From positions 12,718,866 to 12,782,865 of the forward strand of contig CM074185.1 in NCBI GenBank assembly GCA_037179385.1: DNA of 64,000 nt, given 5' to 3'. Position 1 is the first letter of the stretch. The number at the start of each line of letters is the position of its first letter. Source of the stretch: Holothuria scabra (lineage: Eukaryota; Echinodermata; Holothuroidea; Aspidochirotida; Holothuriidae). Below the pieces are notes generated by a model. It was not told where the DNA came from, did no database searches, and was given only the letters and a program-made list of their open reading frames with translations. The position numbers and the translations under genes were made by a program. Positions 1 to 12,900 of the stretch are shown here, one piece after another.

Positions 1-194
1 ACTTTACAATAGCTTAGAGGTGACGATGTGGCTCATGATGTTCCCATGCGTGCTAAGCGCACAACACATTTTCTCTTCTCGTGAAAATTTCCATCCCCTT
101 TTGCAATACAGCATGGAGATTTTGAACAGGACATTGAATGGCAGAGCCATTCTTTAGTACATGTTATTGTAGTGCTTTTACTTTGAATTTTTGT

Positions 195-403
195 TAGTTA
201 GTTAGTAAGATAGAGTTTACTGCCCAGTCGAGCCGACCACAGCCGCTTTTCCAGTTGCGGTTTCCCCTCTCCATTCCTATACCGAGCATCATGCACAGCG
301 GCAGTAGGTTCCACTTTTAGAATGTTTGGTATGACTCGACCAGTGGGAATCGAACCCGGGCCCTCCACGTGAGAGGCGGATGCTCTACCGCTAGACCAAA
401 CAT
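195..403 (-). mobile_element. tRNA-derived SINE, copy 1
   Basis: Read on minus, the head is tRNA-like with an A box (TGGTCTAGCGG, 388-398) and a B box (GGTTCGATTCC, 346-356), spaced as in RNA polymerase III promoters. It is followed by a body shared with other copies (AGTGGAACCTACTGCC; AACTGGAAAAGCGGCTGTGG) and a tail with TAAC repeats near 195. The head resembles a Glu/CTC-type tRNA, but the body and the repeated copies show it is a SINE. Confidence 0.85.
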
Positions 404-649
404 GAGGTTACTCTGAAAGATTGTTTTCATCCCAACTTCAATCTGTGTCATATACTCCATGACATTCCGCCTCGTTTTATCCCTCAGATTTTCCCTTCTT
501 CACACATAACCCGTACAGGCTCTTTGGCAAATTTCTGATCATTTTGCACCTTTTTATCCTTTTATGCTAAGTGAAAATTGTAAGTGCTGTATTTTAAAAC
601 CGAAACTGAGTTGTGAACATTTCCCGAATGAATAATTAAAATAACAGCT

Positions 650-905
650 GGACCCTCTGCTAGTCAAGTGGCTAGAGCATCCGACTTGTATCCGGAAGGT
701 ATGCGGCCATAGTTATGGAATTCGACTCCCAGGCCGGGTCATACCCAAGACTTTAAAAATGAAACCTACTGACCCTGTGCTAGCATGGTGATCATCATAT
801 GGACTAGGGAAAACAAGCCAGTGAGCCACAACTGGAAAGGGTCGTGACAGCCCGACTAAAACCAGTAGGTCAGAAATTGAGCTGCTAAACCTTATCTTAC
901 TGATC
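650..905 (+). mobile_element. tRNA-derived SINE, copy 2
   Basis: Plus-strand copy with a diverged tRNA-like head (AAGTGGCTAGAGCATCCGAC, then GAATTCGACTCCC), the common body (TGAAACCTACTGACCCTGTG; CAAGCCAGTGAGCCACAACT) and a TTATCTTACT end. It is the opposite orientation to copy 1, about 250 bp away. Confidence 0.8.
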
Positions 906-974
906 CCAAAGAAGAAAGGCATAGAGAAAGCTAAAAATAAAGACTGTTTAGATTCTCTTAACAAGTATTAAAAC

Positions 975-1362
975 CACGGACTTCTATACATGGGCAGAGC
1001 ATACTACACGGTACATTGTCGCTACCGTACATGTGGGAAAAGCCCACCAAGATGGCCATCTGCTATGGTTTTGTGTGAAAGTTTAGACTTGCTCAAGTAT
1101 ATTCCCATTTTTGCAAGAAAGTTGAAATATTTTTGAAATATGGCAAGGCATGGTCAAAATTAGTTCTTGCATTGCAGGAATATGATATTGTTTCCCATTC
1201 AAGTTTAACGTTTGCTTAAAATATTACAGAGTCGTCGTCGAATTAGACGATTTATAGCTACACGGTGGCCATCTGGGTGCGCCTTTTTTGTCTCTGCTGG
1301 TGGCGACCATCTACGGATAGGACGTATACGTTACATGCTGTGTCCATGTATATAAGTCCGTG
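975..1362. mobile_element. hAT-like MITE with perfect 8-bp target duplication
   Basis: Terminal inverted repeats start CACGGACTTCTATACATGG at 975 and end with the complement of CACGGACTTATATACATGG at 1362. The flanks ATTAAAAC (967-974) and ATTAAAAC (1363-1370) are identical, as expected for a hAT-type insertion. No open frame of transposase size is present, so it is non-autonomous. A related copy is at 58190-58548. Confidence 0.85.
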
Positions 1363-1379
1363 ATTAAAACGCAGTTTTA

Positions 1380-2560
1380 GGCCATCTGAGGGGTCGCGAT
1401 TTTCCACAGTTTTCTCTTCGCTCTGCCCCAACCAATGTTGGCACTCCGCTCAGATAGTCCAGGCCTGCGGGCAAAATTACATTTTTCAAATCAAAGTATT
1501 TTTTAATAATTTTCTGTTCACTTTGCAGTTTGCGAACGTATTTGAAACTGAGCGTTTTATTGCAAACGACAAAAAGATAACCTGCTTTGAATTCTGTAAC
1601 CTGCTACAATTCTTCAAGTCTGGGAAATTCCGATTTCCGAAATTTTCTGCACGCTCTGCGCCAACCGATGGTGGCTTATATTCTCTGTATAAATCTAGGA
1701 AATTTTATTTCCGGCCACCTGAGGGGTCTGATTTTTCAAAATTTTCTACACGCTCCGAGCCAACTGATGGTGGCGCTCCCCTTAGATAGTCTTTATATGA
1801 CAGAATTACGTTTTGTAGACAAGAAAAACCCAAAACTGAGATTGTACCGTACGTACATGCCGATCACAGATGTTCTTTTACTTTGACTCCTAAAGTTTGC
1901 AAATTTAGAAGCAACTGTTAATTCGTAAGGTAGAGTTCATTTCACTGGATGGAATGTAGAGACACACAATTTTGGTTTTTATCTCCTTTAACCATCACAA
2001 TTTCAACATTGTTCATGTCAAAGTCGCCCTCCCCTCGGACCCCAGACCGGCGATCAGTCATAACGCTGAATGTCTCAACCACCCCCCCCCCTCCCCCGTT
2101 CTTGGGAGAAAACCACCGTGCGCCACCGATAATAACCGAAAGTCATCACATTGGGCCAGTTGGTTCAGGAAAACCCTCATAGCAGTCACAAAGCATACCG
2201 CTCGTGGTCACTGTTAGAAGATTTAAACGTTTTCTTTAGCGCGGTTGCGCACCAATTGCGAATGTTGTTTGTGGATTCAGGATTAATTAATTCTTACTCT
2301 GTACGGATATAAGGAAATTCGTTCTTTTTTTTTTTTTTTTTTTGGGGGGGGGGGGGTGGACAAACTCAACTTGAGACCGAGACGTCTCAAATAGTATCAT
2401 GGGATGTCGTGCAAAAATATTTTTTGGGGGGAGGGGCATGAGAAGTGGTGACTGACTGCCCGAAAGGCTATCTAAGCGGAACGCCACCATCAGTTGGCGC
2501 GGAGCGTACAGAAAATTTTGAAAAATCGCGACCTCTCAGATAGCCGGAAATTGAATTTGC
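1380..2560. repeat. Dispersed GC-richer repeat, three copies (plus one near 61740)
   Basis: Related segments at about 1380-1470 and 1720-1790 (plus) and 2460-2545 (minus). They share CTGAGGGGTC, AAAATTTTCTACACGCTC and CAACTGATGGTGGCGCTC. A fourth fragment occurs at 61735-61775 (TTCTTGTACGCTCCACACCA). The family and its function are not recognised. Confidence 0.6.
2325..2356. repeat. Homopolymer junction (T)19(G)13
   Basis: A run of T directly followed by a run of G. The complementary pattern, a C run followed by an A run, recurs at 15799-15822, 32187-32209, 34441-34461 and 51843-51864. Confidence 0.8.
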
Positions 2561-2739
2561 CAGGCTTGTAAGTAGAGTTTAAGCAGTCGTTATTTTGAGC
2601 TTTCCATTGCAATAAAATCTTCATTTTAATAAAAAGAGAATCAAAATGCAAAATGATCAGAAAACTACCAGATAAAATGTACTGGCTTCTTTATAGGACG
2701 ATGCGACATTTTGTCATTTTCTTTGTCGCAAAGTAAAAT

Positions 2740-3340
2740 CTCCATTAAAAAGTATGTACAAGAACCAAATTTTTGTTTAATATGTTAAAGACGAACATAT
2801 TTTAAGCACTCTGGTGAAGTTTTCATTCGTTTCTCATGTTCGGTTCTCGAGATATTAGCAACTGAAGTTGACAAATTTTCTACAAAAGGTAAACTTGAAC
2901 CAAGCAGGTGCTATGTCATGTATTCATATTGATGGTCAATGTTTTGCTTTGTTTTTTTATTTATTCTTGATCCTGCTGTTTGATTTTGAAGTGATTAGGG
3001 ATGGTATCTTGCCCTTAAGGCAAATTAAGTTTTTAAACTTCCATTGCCTGGGATGCATCTATGGTTACAACATATCACAGTTAAATTGTATAAATATGGT
3101 GTTAAATTTTAGAGAAAAAGAACTAAACATTTCCGTCAATGTGAATACATGACATCACGTCAACTTGTTGCAAGTTCACTCTTTGCAGAAAATATGTCAA
3201 CTTCAATTCTAATATCTCGAGAACCAAACATGGGGAATGTGCAAAAGTTTCCCCTGTAAGCTATGCATAGAATATGTTCCTCTTCAAAATATCACACATA
3301 AATTTGTTCTGGAATTTTTTGTTTCAAGGAGATGCACACC
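2740..3340. repeat. Long fold-back inverted repeat, arms about 200-225 bp
   Basis: Left arm about 2740-2965 and right arm about 3110-3340 are inverted copies with scattered mismatches. Core matches include GGTTCTCGAGATATTAG (left) against its complement at 3209-3229, TGAAGTTGACA, and GTCATGTATTCA. The spacer is about 145 bp. The open frame across it is a by-product. This looks like a fold-back or MITE-type element. Confidence 0.75.
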
Positions 3341-3419
3341 GTTGGAAATAAATTGAAATCAAAACTTTTCGAATCATATTAACTCATATGACCGGTAGTC
3401 GAATGAGCCTGTAAACCTG

Positions 3420-3492
3420 TAGCGCTATAGTACCAGCACCAATAACAGTACTGTACTGCTATAGGCTTATTGGTGCGGGTAGCGCTATCAAC
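3420..3492. repeat. Imperfect palindrome, about 25-bp arms
   Basis: TAGCGCTATAGTACCAGCAC with CAATAA (3420-3445) pairs with TTATTGGTGCGGGTAGCGCT at 3467-3486. The inner ten bases GCACCAATAA / TTATTGGTGC are perfect. The loop holds ACAGTACTGTACTG. Confidence 0.7.
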
Positions 3493-6400
3493 ACTTCTGT
3501 GCGGCCGGTAGGCTACTGGGCTAAAATTTTGATACAATTAAGAAAAATATCCTTGACAATTTCGCATTAGTTTATACTTTATAAATAATATAGGCCTATG
3601 ACATTTTTATGAGTTAAAAAGGCTGGGATAGTTTGCCCAGATTAAGAAAGGTCTATTTTTATTCATGTCATATCGAATAACGTTATTTTTGGAAAATTGA
3701 AGACCATGCTTTGGAAATGTTTGGGGGTGGGTGGGGGGGGGGGGCAAGTGCCCCCGTGCCCCTATGGCGAGCCTCTAATCAGCCAGGATTTGCCCGACAG
3801 GGGGGCAAAGCTCCCCGACAAGGGCCAGCATTTCGAGTCCCCGACAAAGGCAATGAGTTAGTTTCAGTAAGTCGTGATTTGGTAGAATCTGAGGCGCGCG
3901 TAGCACGCCGAAATTTTGGGTCTTTTTTCAAAAAATATTTCAAAATCTGGAGTTTGTTTAGAAGAAAAAACTTTTAAACAAAATTTGGCTCTTGTAAGGA
4001 CCATTAAAAAATGGGGTGTTGGTTGAAGAATCCGTTCTTCATATGGGCAAAATCAAAAAAGTTACATAGGCGACAGCTTTAATTGTTTTGGGTCACGCAT
4101 TTCATCGTAGTAGGCCTAGGTACAAGACTTTCAGACGAAAGTGGAAACTGTCCCGAAAAAAATTTTCCCTTTTTTGGGCAAAGATTTGAAAATCAACAGT
4201 TTATCATATTGGAGATGTTTTAGAATTTTATGAAAAAAAAATGTTTTTTGGGTAAGGTTACAATGAAAAATTTGGACTTTCTATTCATTGATATGCGTGT
4301 CAAGAGCAATTGTCCGAGTGATTAAGAGCAAAGAGCGTTCGCTTGTGTGTTTTATTGTACGGAGTATACATCGAAAATGAAAAAGTTTGCCATTTTAAAC
4401 AAATATTAGAGAATCTGAAGGTTATGTTGGTAGAACTATAATTGTACGACATTTTTTGAGGCTTTATGGAAGAGTCTGACCCTCTTATGAGAAAAGTCAA
4501 GTAGGAGGTGATCTGTAGTTTTGGTGGGGTTTTTGAATAACATCATGGAGACTAAGGCCTCGGAAATTTCCTTGCGGAAAATTTAACTTCTCATATATAT
4601 TTCAAGTTTTATATTTTGTATATTGACATATGCGTACGGGAGTGTTTCAATTTGGTAGGAGACAGAATAGTCTATTTTGTCTGAAATATGTAATCCTGCC
4701 CGAGAACTAACTAACAACGCACACAAATTTTTGAGAAATAAAAAACCCCAGACAGCCAGAAATGGCATTTCCCAGGCTCGTAACCAGAAACAAAGCAGTC
4801 TTTATTAAACTTGTAACTAGAAATGAAGCAGTCGTTATTTATGAAAGTTTTACTTCAATAGAAAAAGAAACCAACTTGCTATGTGATCAGAAAATAACCA
4901 GATAAAAGGTAACGCCATATGGTCTTGTCTGTTTCTCGGGGGAAAAAATTTGCAACCAAATTGAAAACATATCAATTGTTGGACTCTATTGAGACTCCTC
5001 GCTGTATTCAGTTGCGAGGAACACTAAATTTATGAAATTTTGTATGCAGCTATGTAACTATCCGAAATCCCGACAATAAATGATTTTACTTCCGACGTCT
5101 TTGAAAATATGTCACGTTACAACAAGGTGGCTTCAAATGAGTTTTAAGTCAGACTTATCAGGACAGGACACATTCCCACACTTCTGTTAATTATTATGTA
5201 TGACTGAAAACGGCCTGGCCGATTATCATTACTGTTGCTCGAATTCGGCTGTCTAGGCAGGACAGATGGCAAACCATTGGGCACTGCATTCACCTGAACA
5301 ACCTCTGTCCATTTTGTAAGGAAAACTAGTAAAGCAAAATCAAGAAGATCGTCCTGAGACTAACTTTTATCGGGCTTACATCTTTTATCGTGGGCCTATA
5401 GATGGAGGCTCCCCGACGAAACTGGATCTTTTCAACGACAGGGGAAGGGCAGCCTTCCCCGACGGGAGTATAGCTCCTGGTTCCCCGCGGGTGCCACCCT
5501 TGGTTACATCTGCACGTGGAATTTCCAGCTCCCTAGTCTGCAACACAAGTCTTAGTTATGGGTGACCTTGCGCGCACGGATTTAAGATGGGACAAGGTAC
5601 ATGTAATGCATTATAACAGCTATGAACTATGAGCTATGAGAAGTAATCGAAAATCGATTCCGATAGGTATTAAAATAGTGTTATGAAAGAAAATAATGAT
5701 GTTCAAGATCACCCATCCAGTAAATTCAGTCGGTGCGGGGTTTTTTTATATATTTTTTTTTATTTTTTTAAGCCTCCCCAACGAAACCGCCGATTTTCCC
5801 TGACGGAGGGGCCATGCCCCCGGCCCCCCGCTGGTGCCACCCCTGCCTCTAATGGTCATTTGTCCATTATCATTTGACCAACACTCCCCATGGTCGCAAG
5901 ATGCAGAAGGACACTTCCCCAAGAAACTTTCAAAGTAATATTTTAATCATATTGGTGCTAAGATTGAGTTTCGAACTATATTTAACAGACGAAAGTTGTC
6001 GGGCATGGAAAGTGACATTGTCGATACAGTACGGAAGGGTCTCTGATAAACCTCGACCGTCCTGTAACGACACAAAGTAGCCTAATAACAGGCTATTGCT
6101 GGAAAAAGTCAAATTGCGATTTTGTAGGCTTATGAGTTTAGATAGTTATTTTTACAGAAAAAACGGGGGGAGGGGTGAAAACCTTTTGATTGATCAAATC
6201 AGGGTATATTCTTTACTCCTAGAATATAGCTTTGTTGATTAACTTCTGATGCTTTTTACAAGTGTTGTCAGAGGTAAACCTGTAGGCAAACCATCTAAGT
6301 GTGGCCCCAGTTTGGCTGAAGTTACAAGAAGCTTAAAGTTTGTGCAAAACGATTTCCCCTGATGACTGAAAAACTGAAATGACAATGACCATGCCTTGAG

Positions 6401-6844
6401 AACATCTGTATACAATGTTCTTCTTTGAAATCTTTTGTTCTGGAAATTTTCTGACCATATTTTTAACAAAATATTGTGAAACAATCAAGATTTTCACAAA
6501 TCGCTTGCAAGCCATTAAATTTTAAAAAAGTTGTAAGCTTGACTAGCATCAACCCTCAATTTTTTTTTATTATCTGGTTCAATTTCAAGGGCTTCATCAC
6601 CTCCTGTAATCCATTTTAATCCCTTTTTACACCTCAACAATGGAGATTTTCACAGATTAATTGCAAGCCTGGTTACTTTTTGAACTTTTTGCAAGCTTCA
6701 CTGGCATCAATCCTCATTTCTATTCATTTCCTAGAACAGTTACCAGGTTGCAAGCATCAGCTATCCTGAAATGTAAAATGAACTTTTTCAGGCAACCAAT
6801 GAAAGACACTAAAACTATAATTTTAAACTCCTTAATTTATTTAT

Positions 6845-7035
6845 CATTGCACTAACAGTTTGTACACCAGTATGAATATCCATTAAACTGCTTGCACATG
6901 TTTGAATATTCATGACTGCATTGACTAGTTGTACAGAGCTATGAATATTCATCATTGCACTAAGAATTTCAAAAGTATTATACATCAGTATGAATATTCA
7001 TCATTGCACTAAACAGTTTGTACATCAGTATGAAT
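6845..7035. repeat. Degenerate tandem repeat, about 55 bp unit
   Basis: Three to four diverged units with CAGTATGAATATTCATCATT, GCACTAA and AGTTTGTACA (for example 6925-6965 and 6985-7032). AT-rich. Confidence 0.6.
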
Positions 7036-7779
7036 GGAAGATCAAATAAAATTACAACAAGAAGAACTCCAAAGAAAGAAAAATAATATACAATCTCATA
7101 TTTCATTTCAATGGACAGTTACCAGAAAAATAATTTGCACATACTGAAGTGGTTATACCCATTTGAAAAATAAGCAAAAAATATGAATACTGCACAACCT
7201 ATTTAATACTTTTGGAGACCTCTTTTGTGAATAGCATGTATCCTTTACTTCCAAATTAACTCATTTTTTATTTTCAGAGTTCAAAATTTCAGTTTTTCAT
7301 GATTAATAATAGGTTTCTGAACAATGTCAGAGAATTCTTCCAGGGAGATAGCTCCTTAAGGGAGAAGAACTCCTTTGGGGCGGTTTTATTTTTTTGGCTC
7401 TTGACCTGACAGCTAAGAGATTTTGCAGAAAGGAGTATTTCCAACACTGTCAAAGAATCTCAAAGGATTTTTCTATGGAGTATGTGTGTAATTTTACAAA
7501 ATATACCCAAGACGTGTATAGAAATTGGAACCCAAGGTAACAGTCCACAGCTTACCCCTTTTGGTACACTTACCCATGATCTGCTATCCCTTTTAATGTA
7601 CCTATTCCTCAAAAGAGATACTGAAAATGGATTTACTCAATTAAATGTACCATGCATAGCCCTAAACAATAGGTGGGTAATCCCCTCCACAGGGGAGAGC
7701 TCTCTGTTCTGAGACCTCTTTCTTTTAATGTCTCTATATTCCAAGAAGTCTACATTGAGGTCAGTGTTAGGATAAGGGT

Positions 7780-8030
7780 TAGTTTTAGTTAGTTAGAAAG
7801 AGTTTTACAGCCCAGTTTCCAACCTTTTGGTTCAAGTTGAGCCAGCCACAGCCTTTTTTTCCCCAGTTGTGGCTCACTGGCTTGTTTTCCCTACTCCATT
7901 GCTTATGTGGAGCACCACGCACAATGGCAGTAGGTTCCATTTTTATTGCCTTTGGTATGACTCCACCCGGGAATAGAACCCGAATCTTCCACGTGAGAGG
8001 CAGATTCTCTTACCGTTAGACCAAACACAC
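7780..8030 (-). mobile_element. tRNA-derived SINE, copy 3
   Basis: Near-complete minus-strand copy. Body: AGCCACAGCC, GTTGTGGCTCACTGGCTTG, CAATGGCAGTAGGTTCCAT. Head at 7975-8030 with the GTTTGGTCTAACGGTAAGAG A-box region and a mutated B box. The tail carries GTTAGTTAGAAAGAG. Confidence 0.85.
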
Positions 8031-9595
8031 GGTCCAGGGTAAGGTTAGACGTAGAGTCATCAGAATGTAAATGTGGATTGTAACCCTCCTCAAAATTTTG
8101 GTCTTGCATGCTAACATCCATGTATTAAATATGTGGACCTTGCGATTGGACACTGAATTTCGTTAATTTGTACTTAATTAAATGTTTTCATTTCAAGTAA
8201 GTAATCACGACAATGATGAGACACGTTCTGTCTTTACACAAATTTTCAAGGTACATAAATTTTAATTAAATATTATTGCAATCTCTTCTCAAAATTTCAT
8301 ATTTACTTTAGTATTAAGTACAGGGAGGCGTAATACTCCTACATAACAGATGACATGTCCATGCCCCTAATTGCAGGAAAAGGGGAGGGTGTGAAAGGGT
8401 GATTCAGCCCTGCAGTGTTCGCATGCCCCTAGCAAGTAGACTCACCCCTCTCCATTAAGAAATGTTCTATTTCTTCATTCATTGGTTTCCCTAAAATGAG
8501 GTTAGTTAGTGTTGTCTAAGATTCTACTACCTTTTAACACAACTGAAAGTTTGTGCATTCCGTGTTTACTGTGATTTGACCAACAAACTTTCCCCTATTT
8601 GTGGGTGCACACCACCATCAGAGAGACTACACTCAAGAAAGGAAGTTAAAAGTACACAGTCCAGTGTAGGTCCTCTTTGAGTTTGAACTGCTCATGTAAG
8701 GATAATCAGTTGCTGCTCATTTAAAATCTCCGTTACCACAAGTACCATATTTTCTTCAGAAAAAGAAGGTAAAACTCCCTCTGAACAAAACTGAAAATGT
8801 ATCAACAAATGGGTGGGCATCTGGTCTTGCCTATGTCATATTAAAAAAAAAAAAAGCAGGAAAAATTTCAGTCTCAATATGCAGGAGGTATCAGTGTTTT
8901 GTTTATTCAGTCGATCTCATCATCATCAGGCATTCAGACGAGAGTCCTGTACCCGTATTAACATAAGATAGTAGTCCCTTCATGTCCCTCAACTTTGATG
9001 AATCATGCATTCACAAAGCTGTGCAAAGCTGCTGGGGAGGGGAAGGGATTAAATGGTGGAATTTATTAGATATTGGGATATTATGATTGATATCCAGATA
9101 CAGATATTGCAGGTCTGAGTGTTGCAGACTATATCTTTGAAAGTTACTCCTATATGTAGAGCATTCAAACTATAAACTTCTGCGAAAGCTCAACTGCCTC
9201 ATGTGTTCAGATTAGCGTCCCTTTAATTTTTCCGGCATTATTGTCCCATATACCTGTGTTACTGATGACTGTGACAATAGTGTCCTATGTCTTACAGTAC
9301 AACATAAGGTACTCTAACTATAGTGTCCTACATCACTGTACTGCGAGTGGTATTTTGGTTTTAGTATCCAAAGTCTTTACTTCACATAAAGCACCACTGT
9401 CCCTTTTCTGACTTTCCCTTGCCTACTTGGCAGGCTTATTTCCTTAGTCAATCATATAATATATGGCCAAGGGCATGAGTATGAGTGATATCTTGGAGGT
9501 TTCAATAGCAGCAAGCAGTACAAGCTATGATTAATAACAGTTACATGGAAACCAAAGGACTGTATCTGACACATTCCAAGGCATTTAAACCACAC

Positions 9596-9955
9596 TTAAA
9601 GGACCAATACTCTCAACCCAAACAGTACCAATTCTCCTAACTACGGCTTACTTAAAGGCCCAGTTCTCTCCCCCAAACAGTATCAATTCTCCTTACCTTC
9701 TTACTGAAGCCCCTCCCACAATTGTCTGAAATTCATCCTCATCCAGACACTATCTCAGTTTATTGCTTCAGGGAGAGTATAGAAAAACTCAATTTATATA
9801 ATCAAAACACTCTCAGTACCGTTCATGATGTGTAATATAAGCTTTGACACTCAGCATTGTTTGAATTAGCTGTCAATCAAAGAGCTAAGCCAAGTGAAAA
9901 TTTCTGTAAACCCCTACAAGAATTGTAGTTTGGAAAGATAGGATTGGCCCCTTAA
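9596..9955 (+). mobile_element. TTAA-flanked MITE family 1, full copy
   Basis: TIR-bearing element. It starts TTAAAGGACCAATACTCTCA, ends with GTAGTTTGGAAAGATAGG and TTAA at 9952, and has the family core TTAGCTGTCAATCAAAGAGC. An internal duplication of the start (AAAGGCCCAGTTCTCTCCCC) is present. TTAA at both ends suggests piggyBac-type insertion sites. Confidence 0.75.
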
Positions 9956-12900
9956 CAGCCAACAGAGGGGGCAAGGCTGTACCAGTTAGAGTGACAGCTA
10001 CCTGGTACTACATTCATGGTTTTATTGGAAACAGGTCCCTAGAAGGTATATCCGCAGTGAAAGTGGGGAAAAATGAGTCCTTTCCTGGGGAAATAGCGTC
10101 CTTGTGTACATATTTATACTAAATCAGATAGGTGCTAGTTCAGGGAGTCTAATGGCAATTGCTTAGTTGGTCCATAGTGTCCCAAGCTGGTACTTACGAT
10201 ACCATGTATGCTGACCACAGTGTCCTCATTTGTTTTATTAACAAATCATTCTGACTACAGTGTCCCATGCTTGCTGTTAATGTAAACAATATTACAAAAG
10301 GGGAAAGGAACAATAAGCAGAGTCAAGTCATTGAAACAAAAAATTAATTAGAAATGATACTTCAAAATAATACAATAACCATTACCAGCAGTGGTTTAAT
10401 TCTTCTACTTTGCCAGAAATTTCTCTATATTCAAGAAATCATGGCATTGGTTATGCAATTTTTTGTAGGACCAAGTTTCACATTTATGCATGAGCAAGTA
10501 ACATTGAGTACTTAGTATAGAGCCAGTCCCCTTTATAATTATTTCACAAAATACTAGTAAACCCTAGGAAATTTGTCTCCTTTGAAATCTTTCAGATCCA
10601 CTGAACAGAATAACATTTGTGCAAGGGGCCAGAAATAATCTTCAACCATTTAGTTGGGCCTGCTCCCCTTTTCCACCTAGACCACCTGCGCTGCTTGCGA
10701 CAGTTTTCTAAAAAGCTGTAAATATATAACTACAGGGTAGTACTTTGGACTGCTCATCATAACTCCAATGTCCCAGTGATCATATACATAGGTTTTTCCT
10801 AATCACCCCTGTCAACAAATGTAAGTCTACTGGCATTGCGGTTACAAACATAAATGTGGATAGTCCATGGTTCGTTCTTTCTTCCTCCAAAATGTCCACT
10901 GCAAATGATGACTGGACACACAAAAGATGGTTCATTCATAAAGTGAGAATGAGACTTTTAAATACAGGTACCTGCTTTGCTTGGTGGCATTGGTCACTTG
11001 GCAACAATTCATACAAATACAATTTTTTATTTATTAAAGAAATTATTTTATGAAATGAAAACATTTTGCTACTGACATGTGATTCATCTTGTTATCAATT
11101 ATTTCCATATTTGGAAGTAAACTATGGACAATCTCAACTCATCACACTTATTTGACAAAACCTGGGCTCATACACCCTTTTCCCACCCTTTATATGCTTT
11201 CCCGCAACAAGACATAAAATCAACATAAAACAACTCCACCATTTTGTATGAAAATATCGGTGTCCCTGAGGTATAGTTGAATCTTACGTACTCCTGCCTC
11301 TATGCTGCATTTACAATTGGTATTTAGAGGTTCGTACAATGTATAGTGCATGTCTAAATCCGAGAAGAAGGAATAAATCACTGACTGAGAAATATACGAA
11401 TATACACAGACAGCCATGGAATTCTTAACCCTTTTTCACAGCCACTGTCCATTACTGTAACAACACCCTTTTCAGCCAAGAGACTAACCAACTTGTTGGC
11501 CTTCAGACATTGGTGTGGTTTTACAAGGCACATAGCCAGGACTGTGTCATGTGGGGGGTTTGGTATCAAAGAGGGCTGGGTTTGGGGCAGGTGAAAATGG
11601 AATTCTATCTGGACGTTGGAAATTGTTGCCATAGGTAGCACCATTTTCAAATGTCTACCAAAATCCACAATGGATTGCCATCCTAACTTTTAAAGACCAC
11701 TGTGAATTAGAGACACTGTTCACTACTTGGTTTGAAGAGTACAAGAATATTCCTTTTTATCGCCATCAAAGCAAGCTTTCTTCACTTATACTTGAGCTCG
11801 TGAACATAACTTGCATTTGCAAATGGAAGGCTACTAATACTCCAACTAAGGGTGGAAGCAATATATTTCCTTTATGTCTTAAAGATTAGATAAACGTAGT
11901 CATCACTTGTAGGCCGCACCCTCTGGAGAAGTCCGTCAATGTTCTCTAAGAACATTTTTGTGCATTGTTGCACTCCTCTGCCACACAATTGATACAAAAA
12001 TTCATAGACTTTGAGGCACGCTTCTTGCAAAATATGACAGATTCATGCCACAACTACTTGGTTGCTTTGAGGCAACAATTGGAGACCTATGACATACTGT
12101 ATCCCGGGGATGCAGCTCAGAAGAAGACTCCACAGGAGGTCAGAAGGTGTGTCTAACAATTGATAAGTGCATGCACATTACATGCCATCAGCACAATTAA
12201 AGTTGCTAAAACATGCTTTGCAATACTATCTTTGGACAGACTTAACCAATAACTTAAATCTTGTCTTTCGGAGGAACTTAACATAATATCAAAATATTGC
12301 CTTTCCTTGTCAAAGTACCAATAGGTCCTATTTCAGGATCACAAGGGATCAATGTTCCACCGGGTTGAACAAAAATCTCAGAGGAAGTTCCTATTACTCC
12401 AATTGCTGGAAATTAATTCCTTCAAAAACTGCAAAATGGTTCAGCCCATCAGCAGCAGCTGTAAATTTGGAGGTGATTTGTTTCAAAAGGCACAAAAAAG
12501 GAACAATATATTCCAGTGTAGCCTTCCATTGCTTTTTATTACAAGAAAATATAATGTAAAGAACTGCAGTTCTAACAATATTAAGAACCTAATTCTCTCC
12601 ATGAGGTAACTTTTATAAGGATTTTTTCCTTCAGTTTTTGGCAATTTATGTCTGTTTTATATCCTGTTTGACATACTTTATCTCTAAACAAAATATAGTT
12701 CTTATGGGTGGGTGCCTGTTGGTTCAGCAAAAACTTCCCATTCAGAACCTGTTGAAGAGGCTAAATAACAGGTACAACAGGTTTTGGAAAAGGACATTGA
12801 AAAGAATATAAACAGGTTTCAACAGGTACCAACAGGAACCTGGTAACTTCATGACACATGTCAATTTTTTCACTTAACTTTGTTAACACCTGTTGGAGTT

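Larger units (their letters stand above)
2540..4930. repeat. Pair of diverged direct repeats (2540-2690 and 4750-4915)
   Basis: Both share a CCAGGCT-GTAA segment, AAGCAGTCGTTATTT, an A-rich stretch and TGATCAGAAAA with ACCAGATAAAA. In the second copy a 30-bp segment (GTAAC-AGAAA-AAGCAGTC-TTATT) is duplicated in tandem at 4780-4842. Confidence 0.55.

Noticed and set aside
320..403. Functional tRNA gene (Glu/CTC-like head with A and B boxes)
   Set aside because: The same head is joined to a body that recurs about ten times in the window, so this is a SINE. The cloverleaf is not well formed.
2868..3152. 94-residue plus-strand frame
   Set aside because: It lies in the arms and loop of the long inverted repeat, with low-complexity hydrophobic sequence and no family match.
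11378..11668. 96-residue minus-strand frame
   Set aside because: Part of it (TAGCCAGGACTGTGTCATG) is shared with another dispersed sequence near 31200; no splice or family evidence supports a gene.
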